Assembly (NCBI RefSeq): GCF_009389715.1
Contig: NC_052407.1
Coordinates: 2,027,001-2,091,000 of the forward strand
DNA: 64,000 bases
Source of the DNA: Phoenix dactylifera
Lineage: Eukaryota > Streptophyta > Magnoliopsida > Arecales > Arecaceae
Reading direction: 5' to 3'
Position 1 is the first letter of the stretch; the number at the start of each line of letters is the position of its first letter. Position numbers and translations under genes: made by a program. The notes below the pieces were generated by a model. That model ran no database searches and was not told the origin of the DNA. It saw nothing but the letters and a program-made list of their open reading frames with translations. This document shows, piece after piece, positions 36,183-45,368 of the stretch.

Positions 36183-36448
36183 TGTTGAAATTACCACTTG
36201 TCTTAAAAGCTTAAGTTGATAGGATGAGGTAGATTTATTTATATATTTTGTTACACTCCTCCTCACATGTGGGCCGAACTTTTCTTTAATAGGTGAGCCC
36301 AATATATAAAATTTTTTATAATAGGGTTAAAGAGTGCAGAGACAAGGTCTGAACTCAGGACCTCTGCTCTGATACCATATTAAAATTACCACTTATTCTA
36401 AAAGCTTAAGTTGATAGGATGAGATAAATTTATTTATATATTTTCTTA
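36183..36448 (-). mobile_element. TRIM retroelement
   Basis: Two direct repeats of about 72 bp (36183-36255 and 36378-36448) share ATTACCACTT, AAAAGCTTAAGTTGATAGG and TTTATTTATATATTTT. Next to the right copy, read on the minus strand, is TGGTATCAGAGC (36366-36377), the tRNA-Met primer site. Next to the left copy is the purine tract GTGAGGAGGAG before TGTAAC. GTCAT flanks the whole unit on both sides. There is no coding sequence. These are the marks of a terminal-repeat retrotransposon in miniature. Confidence 0.85.
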
Positions 36449-36453
36449 GTCAT

Positions 36454-38064
36454 CACCTGCATTGCACATGATCAATACCAGTGTTATCTAATTTTGACCC
36501 AAGCCTTCGCTTCTGAGTTGGTTTTGGTTAGCAAACTTAAAGCTCTATATATTCTGGCAGTGGCCGGTTGGATATGAGCCTACGAGCTGGATCACTAGCT
36601 AGCTGCTACACTGGTCAGGTTTTGATTGGATCGATGCAAGAGCTAAGGCCAACTTGGATTCATTTCATGCCACGACAGAGCATGCAGGACCATTTGCACC
36701 GTGCTAGAAGCCAAAAACTTGCTATCTTCTCCTCCATCTTGGCAATGCAGCACGGCCAGAAGAAATGGTCCCCAAGAACGATGTAGAGAGGGGTAGAAGA
36801 ACATGTGTTAGATGTCCTACTCTTGAGAGCTAGCTATCGATTGCCTTGAAGAAGCATTCAATAACTTATCTCTTAAATGTGCCTTCTAAGCCAGACGAGG
36901 TAAAGATGTGCTCACATGCAGTACTATTTATAAGAATTTGTGTCACTGTCGACCTTCCGAATCATTCCATTGAACTCTGGCTTGCATGGCCAGCATGCCA
37001 TTGATGCGGACTCGCACTATTTGGACAGCTCGGTTTGATATAACCGTTGGACTGCATGCATTTTGCTGACGTGACTTCGATTTTGTTCACATATTCCACC
37101 AACATTGTTTGAAGACATTTAGCAAGTTGGATCGATGCTGAAGCAATAAAAATGTGACTCAAAATTAATGAAGTGTCTGGAAAATTACAGATGGTAGAAA
37201 GTTCACGTAAAAGAAAGCAGTAAATACACTGGAAATACAAGTTAAACAGATTAAAAAGTTCCCGAGGGATTTGCAGCATAAAAAGCTCGACCATTAAAGA
37301 ACACTATATTGGTGCGCCTTTTTCTTCAATTCTTTCTTCTTCTTTTTTTTGTTTGTTTTTTGAGCAAAGATTAGCAGAGATCTATTGCACTGGAGAATGA
37401 AATAAAATAAAGAATGCATGAAACTAGCAAACGCTGGAGACGACACCCGAAGGTGTCACTTTCCAGATTGCAACCCTCGATCTGTTCTCAGCTAAGCAGA
37501 CATCAAAACGAAGCAAGATACATCACTGAGAAAGCTAAAGGACTGATGTACAATGGACTAACCTCAGTAAAAATATATAATTAATTTCTTTTGCGGAAGT
37601 AACCACAGTAAAAACTCCGCAATTAGAAAGATCAATATGGTACTGAGAAGTCTATGACTTTTTCATACTGTTCAGACCTAATTCCTCTCACCAAGTTAAG
37701 ATCTTCTTGGCCAATTGGCTGCCAAGGAAAAAAAAGACTCAGTACAATTTTCTCAGTTACCATATGTCTAAACAATCAATTAATGGAGGATTGAAATTGA
37801 TACTCCTTACCTCAAAGGCAGTTACACCTACCAGATTGAATTAATTCATCATCAGCCTAAATCATATGAAGTCCTTCAAATGAGCAACAGTTAACTGAGA
37901 CTGTTATAAATCAAATATATGTTAGCCAATAAGACGATCTCCTCGTTGGCTAACATATACCACAAGATGACAAGAACGTCATAATAAGGAAATTTACCAC
38001 ATACTCTAACCGCAGGATTTTCCTGCCACTTGAGTTGTAACGGATTTGCACTCATTCTTAATTA
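36454..38064. other. Intergenic, nothing recognised
   Basis: AT-rich spacer up to the target site of the large retrotransposon. No gene model supported. Confidence 0.5.
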
Positions 38065-38069
38065 GCATA

Positions 38070-38815
38070 TGTTGCTGGTGGTCCAAACCGAGAACGATTG
38101 GCACAGCGGTGTGAACGGGGTTCCGTTTGAGTTGCCTTGGTTGGTATTGATTGCGCTCCACCTTCCACCGGGAAACCTGCAAGCAAGCCTCGCACCACCA
38201 CTGGGGTAGTGGGGGCCCTCCGACGATCAAGTCAGAGGAGATTGGAGGAGAAGGAGAGATAATAGTAGCAAGTAAGAGAATGCACTGGAAGTTCTTGCTT
38301 ACCTCCCCCCCTTCTCCCCCCAGCCGCATATATACCAGGCTGGGGGGTCCTTCTGGGGGGTTGGTCATCGTGTGGCACGATGGAGTTGCCACTGACATGG
38401 CCGTTACAGGGCGTCGTGGAGCAGCGCCGGATACGCCCGTTGCAGGGAGTAGTGGAGCAGAGGGTCGCGGCGTGCTTCAGGGGAACAGCCTGTCGTTGTC
38501 GAGAGATTGCCGACTCGGGGTCGGATTGCTGGATCAAGGGGCAGCCGACTCAGGGTCGGGCTGCGAAGCCGAAGATATCCGACTCGAGGTCGGACTGCTG
38601 GATCAAGGGGCAGCCGACTCGGGGTCGGGCTGCGAAGCCGAAGATATCCGACTCGGGGTCGGGTTACTGGATCAAGGGGCAGCCGACTCGGGGTCGGGCT
38701 GCGAAGCCGAAGATATCCGACTCGGAATCGGGTTACTGGATCAAGGGGCAGCTGTAGTCTTCTTGGGCGCGCGTGCCGGTCACGTGGGGCATGGTGGCTG
38801 AGTTTCTCCATAACA
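38070..38815 (-). repeat. 3' LTR of the gypsy element
   Basis: Begins TGTTGC and ends TAACA on the plus strand. It contains about 3.3 copies of a 69-bp tandem unit (GGATCAAGGGGCAGCCGACT core) at about 38510-38750. This unit is open in several frames on both strands, so the repeated open frames here are not genes. Confidence 0.92.
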
Positions 38816-38830
38816 GTAGCCCCCCACTTC
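38816..38830 (-). promoter_or_regulatory. Polypurine tract
   Basis: On the minus strand GAAGTGGGGGGCTAC directly abuts the 3' LTR. It is the expected primer for plus-strand DNA synthesis. Confidence 0.7.
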
Positions 38831-39073
38831 CGAGCCTGGAACCAGAAGGGGAACGGGTGAAGGAAGTGATGCTTCGAGATTGCCGCCATCCCTCGGAGAG
38901 GCGCGCGCGCTTCGAGCTCCCCGCCTTCTTTATGGCGTATGGCGGTTGTTGCTGACCTGGCAGTCTGAGGATTCGGCGGACATCCCTCCTTAATGGCGTC
39001 GATTCGCCTTTGGGGCGCGAGCGACCCTTCGGCAGCCAGGCGTCCTCACCATGGCGTCACCCACCTTTCCGCC

Positions 39074-39080
39074 TATTTAA
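39074..39080 (+). promoter_or_regulatory. Putative TATA box of the antisense gene
   Basis: TATTTAA inside GCCTATTTAACCGG lies about 265 bp upstream of the ATG at 39343, on the strand opposite to gag-pol. A promoter separate from the LTR is expected for an antisense gene. Confidence 0.4.
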
Positions 39081-39342
39081 CCGGAGGCCCTCCTCCGTCC
39101 GCCTCTCTCTTTACAGACATCTCCGGGTTTCTCCTTTGCGCTGTCATCATTGCCGTCGGACTGTTCGCTTGCTCCTCCTTTGACGCTCTCGGAGCCGTTC
39201 TTCCTTTTCTTCCGGTGAGTTGCCCCATTCTTCAATTTAAGGCTCTCCATACTTTCTCCTTTTGTATTAGGGTACTCCAGTCGTTCCGGTCCTTTCCCCC
39301 TTCTTGACCCCGTCCTGACCGTAGATTCACTGGCCATTAGGG

Positions 39343-41710
39343 ATGGGCGAAGTGAGAGCAGACCGCATTAAGTCGGAGCTGGTCGCTGAAGACCTAGATA
39401 GGTTCGTGGCTCGATACCACCTTCCCGAGGCCTGCAATGATACGCTCCCGGGGCCGGAGGAGAGGATGTCCTATCCTCCTCCAGGGAAGGTCGCCGTCAA
39501 TGAGGGCATTCTTCAGGCCGGGTTCCGCTTTCTCCCCTCGGACTTAGTCGTTCAGGTGCTTCGGGGTTTAAGAGTGACGCCGACGCAACTGGTGCCGAAC
39601 TCATGGCGCGCCCTGACGGCCTTTCAGGTTCTCTGCCGCATGCACGAGGTTCCCGCCACCCTGAATGTCTTTTGGGAATGCTACGGCCTGAGCGGCCACC
39701 CCCAGGATAAAGGGTGGTGGTGCTTTGCGGCGCGGCGAGGGTGCGGCCTCGTCAAGGAGGCTCCTACCTCCATTCACGGCTGGAAGGGGCGCTTCTTTTT
39801 CGTTGACGCAGATCCCTCTTGGGGAATCAGGGCAACCTGGGAGACGCCGATGAAGTCCCCGATTGGCCTATCGAGGTTGTCGAGGGAGGAATCCGATTGA
39901 GTCGCCGTCTTGAAGGAGTTGGTTGCCGAGGGCCGGCTCCCCCCGGTGGCTCGCCTTATTTCCGAGGATACCTTGGTGAACGTCGGTCTGAGCTCGGTCC
40001 CCGCTGACCGTGAGCCCGCCACCATTTCTTTTTAGCTCTTTTCTCCTCTTTCGTCTCGTTCTTTCCTTCAGTTTCTCAACCTCCGACCACCTCGTCCTTT
40101 TTGCAGAGATCGACGACGTCATGCGGTCGGACAAGGCAACGGCTGTTGGTAGGACGTCCCTACTGGAAGCAGTCCGGAGGAAGAAACGAGCTCCTCCGAG
40201 CGGGGCCCCACCGGCGAAGAAGTCCCGCCGGCAGGCGACTCCGACGCCGACAGACGGGTCCGGACCCACCGATCAGGGGGACGCCGCGGGCGCGGACCGG
40301 GAGTTGACGCTGTATCAGCCCTCCGATGCCGAGACTACCGTTTCTCCGGAGGCATCACCCGGGCGCGCCCGAGATGAACGGGTCGGACGTGATCGGTCCC
40401 CAGCCCAGCCTTCGACTCGGTCGGCTCCGGACGATACGAGGAGGGACGCGCCGAGGCCCCGGCCGAGCGGGACCCTGTCAATTCCAAGGGCGGTCCCCGC
40501 CCCGAGCATGGTCAGCATGACTCTTCCCCAAGCGATGGGTAAGGGTAAGGCTGCAGAACCACCGTCCGACTCCGGGGAGAAGTCGGGGTCGGCCTTCACT
40601 TTCGCCGGCGCCTGAAACCTCATCGAGACGGTGCTGCTGGAGAAGGACCGCAGGCAGGTCCGGGAGATGAGGGTCCCTGACGTTGGGGCTGCCAGCTGCG
40701 TCTGTCTCATGTCGGTGAGTACTCTTTTGGTCACTTTCATCATTTATAGGCTCTGTTGATCCCCGCCTGACGCCCTCGTTTTTCCTATCTCTTAGCTCGC
40801 CCAGTACATGATCCGCCTGGAGGAGTGCTACGAGGAACAGGCGAGGCTTCTGGCGAGGGCCGAGAGCCAATTGAAGGCAGTAGAGGAGGGAGGTCAGGCT
40901 GCGGCGGGGAGGACGACCAGGGACCTCGAGACGAGGCTCCAGGTGGCCGAAGAGCGGGCACTCGGCTTCGCCACCCTCGAGAAGCAACTGTTGGAGGCTC
41001 AGGAGCAACTCAAGGTTGCCTCGGGTCTCGAGGGCGAGATCAAGAAGGCGGAGGAGCGGGCCGAGAAGCAGTCCCGGAAGGCTGCCGACTACCGGGAGAG
41101 GTGGGAGAAGGCCCAGCGATCAGCCGACAACGCCCGCAACCGAACCCGGTCTCTTGAAGCCAAGCTGGGCGAATTGGAGTCGGCCTTGGAGAAGTCCCGC
41201 GCGAGCGACCAGGAGCTTCATTCGCGCCTGGAGGAGGCTGAGGCTGCTCGCATTGCTGCCGAGGCGAAGCACAAGGAGGCTCAGGCTGATCTGCTGAGGG
41301 TCTCCTCCGAGGCGGACGACCGGATTGTGGCGAAGGTCGTGGAGGCGAAGGCTCAGATTAGGGAGCGGGCAGAGGCGGCGCTGGCCGAGAAGAGTGCGGA
41401 GATCGGGCGTCAGGCGGTACAGGCTTATCGTCAGTCCGCCGAGTTCACCCGTGATATGTCGGAGGCGGTACAGGCCTATCGTCAGTCTGACAAGTTCGTC
41501 CGTGACATGTCGGACGCGGGGTCCGACTCCTTTGTCTTAGGCTTCGAGGAAGGCCTGGCAAGGGTGTCGGCTAAGTACCCCGAAATTGACCTGAGTGGGA
41601 TCTCCCTTCTCGACTCCCCTCCTGCGCCATTACCTGCTGCTTCTCCAACCGTCTCCCTACCCCCTGCGGACGTGCCCAACGTTCCCGACCCGGGGGTTCC
41701 TCCAAGCTGA
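39343..41710 (+). pseudogene. Antisense extra gene of the retrotransposon
   Basis: Three exons can be read: 39343-40009, 40107-40714 and 40796-41710, with donors GTGAGC and GTGAGT and acceptors TTTTTGCAG and ATCTCTTAG in matching phases, for about 730 codons. Exon 1 resembles the plant putative gypsy-type transposon domain (Pfam Transposase_28): ..FRFLPSDLVVQVLRG...LTAFQVLCR....WGWW-like WWCF. Exon 2 is basic and Pro/Ser-rich. Exon 3 is a long coiled coil (about residues 430-640) rich in EEA and Q heptads, ending in a Pro-rich tail. TGA codons at 39898-39900 and 40613-40615 interrupt the frame, which continues sensibly after each. The role of such proteins is not known. It runs opposite to gag-pol. 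Confidence 0.75.
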
Positions 41711-41877
41711 CCTTCTGTATTTTTGTTCTTTTCTTTGTGTGTTGGCGTTTTGCCAAGTTGTATGGGTCTCGGCCCTGAAACAATGAAAGTTAATGCAAAT
41801 AGAGTTTCTTCATTTCACTTTCGTCCTTCTTCTTTTTAACTCTTGGTAGCGTCTCGCTGACTCCCGACTCTTGAAAT

Positions 41878-42567
41878 TCTTCTGGCGCTAGGCCAGGTAT
41901 CTGAGGGTTAGGCCTCAGGGAATTCTTCCGGCGCTAAGCCAGGCATCCGAGGGTTAGGCCTCAGGAGCTTCTTCCGGCGCTAAGCCAGGCATCCGAGGGT
42001 TAGGCCTCAGGAAATTTTTCTGGCGCTAGGCCAGGCATCCGAGGGTTAGGCCTCAGGAACTTCTTCCGGCGCTAAGCCAGGCATCCGAGGGTTAGGCCTC
42101 AGGAACTTCTTCCGGCGCTAAGCCAGGCATCCGAGGGTTAGACCTCAGGAACTTCTTCCGGCGCTAAGCCAGGCATCCGAGGGTTAGGCCTGAGAAAATT
42201 CTTCCGGCGCTAAGCCAGGCATCCGAGGGTTAGGCCTGAGGAAATTCTTCCGGCACTAAGCCAGGCATCCGAGGGTTAGGCCTCAGGAAATTCTTCCGGC
42301 GCTAAGCCAGGCATCCGAGGGTTAGGCCTCAGGAAATTCTTCCGGCGCTAAGCCAGGCATCCGAGGGTTAGGCCTCAGGAAATTCTTCCGGCACTAAGCC
42401 AGGCATCCGAGGGTTAGGCCTCAGGAAATTCTTCCGGCGCTAAGCCAGGCATCCGAGGGTTAGGCCTCAGGAAATTCTTCCGGCGCTAAGCCAGGCATCC
42501 GAGGGTTAGGCCTCAGAAAATTCTTCCGGCACTAAGCCAGGCATCCGAGGGTTAGGCCTCAGGAAAT
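41878..42567. repeat. Tandem array, 46-bp unit, 15 copies
   Basis: Unit core: CTTCCGGCGCTAAGCCAGGC plus ATCCGAGGGTTAGGCCTCAG. Copies 1 to 4 vary more; later ones are nearly identical. The array lies just downstream of the antisense gene and may act as its 3' region. It runs straight into the 121-bp array. Confidence 0.93.
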
Positions 42568-44033
42568 TCCGCTCGTTGGGCGGCCAAGGCTGGCGCAAGC
42601 CGAGGCGACCGATCGGGGCTTCAGGCTAGTCTGCTCCCGGAATGATCATCGGGTTTAGCCTGGCATCCGAGGGCCGAGCCTCGGGAGATTCCGCTCGTTG
42701 GTCGGCCAAGGCTGGCGCAAGCCGAGGCGACCGGTCGGGGCTTCAGGCTAGTCTGCTCCCGGGATGATCATCGGGTTAGCCTGGCATCCGAGGCCGAGCC
42801 TCGGAAAATTCCGCTCGTTGGTCGGCCAAGGCTGGCGCAACCCGAGCGACCGGTCGGGGGCTTCAGGCTAGTCTGCTCCGGGAATGATCATCGGCGTTAG
42901 CCTGGCATCTGAGGGTTGCAGCCTCGAGAAAATTCCGCTCGTTGGTCGGCCAAGGCTGGCGCAAGCCGAGGCGACCGGTCGGCTTCAGGCTAGTCTGCTC
43001 CCGGGATGATCATCGGGTTAGCCTGGCATCCGAGGGCCGAGCCTCGGGAAATTCCGCTCGTTGGTCGGCCAAGGCTGGCGCAAGCCGAGGCAACCGGTCG
43101 GGGCTTCAGGCTAGTCTGCTCCCGGGATGATCATCGGGTTAGCCTGGCATCCGAGGGCCGAGCCTCGGGAGATTCCGCTCGTTGGTCGGCCAAGGCTGGC
43201 GCAAGCCGAGGCGACCGGTCGGGGCTTCAGGCTAGTCTGCTCCCGAGATGATCATCGGGTTAGCCTGGCATCCGAGGGCCGAGCCTCGGGAAATTCCGCT
43301 CGTTGGTCGGCCAAGGCTGGCGCAAGCCGAGGCGACCGGTCGGGGCTTCAGGCTAGTCTGCTCCCGGGATGATCATCGGGTTAGCCTGGCATCCGAGGGC
43401 CGAGCCTCGGGAGATTCCGCTCGTTGGTCGGCCAAGGCTGGCGCAAGCCGAGGCGACCGGTCGGGGCTTCAGGCTAGTCTGCTCCCGGGATGATCATCGG
43501 GTTAGCCTGGCATCCGAGGGCCGAGCCTCGGAAAATTCCGCTCGTTGGTCGGCCAAGGCTGGCGCAAGCCGAGGCGACCGGTCGGGGCTTCAGGCTAGTC
43601 TGCTCCCGGGATGATCATCGGGTTAGCCTGGCATCCGAGGGCCGAGCCTCGGGAGATTCCGCTCGTTGGTCGGCCAAGGCTGGCGCAAGCCGAGGCGACC
43701 GGTCGGGGCTTCAGGCTAGTCTGCTCCCGGGATGATCATCGGGTTAGCCTGGCATCCGAGGGCCGAGCCTCGGAAAATTCCGCTCGTTGGTCGGCCAAGG
43801 CTGGCGCAAGCCGAGGCGACCGGTCGGGGCTTCAGGCTAGTCTGCTCCCGGGATGATCATCGGGTTAGCCTGGCATCCGAGGGCCGAGCCTCGGGAGATT
43901 CCGCTCGTTGGTCGGCCAAGGCTGGCGCAAGCCGAGGCGACCGGTCGGGGCTTCAGGCTAGTCTGCTCCCGAGATGATCATCGGGTTAGCCTGGCATCCG
44001 AGGGCCGAGCCTCGGAAAATTCCGCTCGCTGGT
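42568..44033. repeat. Tandem array, 121-bp unit, about 12 copies
   Basis: Unit landmarks: CCGCTCGTTGGTCGGCCAAG, GGCGCAAGCCGAGGCGACCG, GATGATCATCGGGTTAGCC and GCATCCGAGGGCCGAGCCTC. The last part of each unit is a relative of the 46-bp unit next door. The last eight units alternate between GGGAGATT and GGAAAATT (or GGGAAATT) at the unit end, a 242-bp higher-order period. The unit is not a multiple of three, so the 81-residue open frames spaced every 121 bp are artefacts. Confidence 0.93.
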
Positions 44034-44640
44034 CGTGCGCCTGTCGCTTGCCGCCCGACGGGATTTCTCCATGGCCAGCTGCGATCGTGTTTCTCCTCCT
44101 CTCCAAGCGTCGCCTGGGGAACACCAGATGGGCATTAAATGCTAATTAAGGGGTTACCTGGGAAATCGGATCGCCAGTTGCTGCTTGCGAGGAGTGTCAG
44201 TTAAGCGGCCGCGATACGCGCGTTCTTCGAGGCGGATGCGGCCTGGGGCGCGAGCGGAGATACGTGGACCTAGGGGTACAGGCCACCCGGAGTGTCCTGC
44301 ACAAAGAATGCGATTAAGGAGAATGACGCTTAGGAAATCGCGGGAAGATACGCCTCGAGAGCCGGATCGGCTCCGGATTCAATGCGCCCGCATTTATTGG
44401 AGCCACCCGCATCGGAACGACCGGGGGGCCGCAGTTTGGCTATAAATATAGGTGCAGGTGCGATGGAGCCTGCCAAGCTGGAGCTGTTCAGGTTGCCATG
44501 GATCGTGGGCCTCCTCTCCGGCGCATGGTTGAGAGACCCCTACCGAAGGAACGGGAGGCGCGCCCTTCGCGACTTCCGCCAACTAGCCGTTTCATCTGGG
44601 ATCAACAAGGAGGTTCTCCCCGGCGGAACTCCGCTCTAGG
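44034..44640 (+). other. Joint region between arrays and reverse transcriptase
   Basis: This replaces the RNase H and integrase part. A strong TATAAATATA box (44441-44450) points along the plus strand, followed by a short open frame from 44464 that ends at 44639. The layout looks like the end of another LTR or a promoter fragment joined to the truncated reverse transcriptase at about 44640. Confidence 0.45.
44441..44450 (+). promoter_or_regulatory. TATA box in the joint region
   Basis: TATAAATATA follows a GC-rich stretch, as in plant core promoters. It would drive transcription antisense to gag-pol, through the reverse transcriptase remnant. No use is proven. Confidence 0.4.
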
Positions 44641-45368
44641 CGTTTCAACACCTTGAAGAAAGGTTGGCAGCGTTCGGCCGATTTTGCCACGAATCGTCCG
44701 AGCGCGGCGACCCTCCCAGCGAGCTCCTGAACCTCCTTCACTTTGGTCGGAGGGGACATATCTTGGATGGCCTTGATTTTGTCCGGGTTGGCTTCGATCC
44801 CCCGCTGGTTGACAATGAAACCGAGGAACCTCCCGGCCGAAGCGCCAAAGGCGCACTTCGCTGGGTTCAGCTTCATGTGAAACTTCTGCAAGGTGGCGAA
44901 AGTCTCCTCCAGATCCGCGATGTGCTGGTCTGCATGGCGGCTCTTCACCAGCATATCGTCCACGTACACCTCCATGTTCCGGCCGATTTGCTCTTTGAAG
45001 ATTTTGTTGACGAGGCGCTGGTAAGTGGCGCCAGCATTCTTCAGACCGAAGGGCATTACCTTGTAACAGTACAGCCCCCGGTCTGTTATAAAGGCAGTTT
45101 TCTCCTCGTCCTGTGGAGCCATCATTATCTGGTTGTAGCCGGAGAAGGCGTCCATGAAAGACAGCAGCTGATATCCGGAAGTCGCGTCGACCAGTTGGTC
45201 TATCCGCGGAAGCGGAAAGCTATCCTTGGGGCATGCCTTGTTCAGGTCGGTGTAGTCGACGCACATCCTCCACTTTCCGCTCGCCTTCCGGACAAGTACG
45301 ACATTTGCCAGCCATTCGGGGTAGCTGACCTCCCTTATGAATCCTGCCTCCATGAGTTTGTCTACCTC
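44592..45368 (-). pseudogene. Reverse transcriptase remnant
   Basis: About 235 residues of a Ty3/gypsy reverse transcriptase: AGFIREV.YP.WLANVVLV.K, ..DYTDLNKACPKDSFPLP, FMDAFSGYNQI, the catalytic YVDDM, and LGF.V..RGIEANPDK. Homology ends at FFKVLKR near 44640, where foreign sequence supplies a chance stop at 44592. It is in the same frame as gag-protease, separated from it only by a TAG at 45369-45371. RNase H and integrase are missing, so the enzyme is dead. Confidence 0.9.

Noticed and set aside
38151..38889. Open frames of 100-216 codons in the LTR on both strands
   Set aside because: They are created by the 69-bp tandem unit, a multiple of three, and recur in the other LTR.
41878..44033. 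CRISPR-like regular repeats
   Set aside because: The repeats are head to tail with no unique spacers, in a eukaryotic retrotransposon.
42942..44149. Series of near-identical 81-residue open frames every 121 bp
   Set aside because: The unit length is not a multiple of three, so each frame crosses into the next unit and stops. They are by-products of a tandem array.
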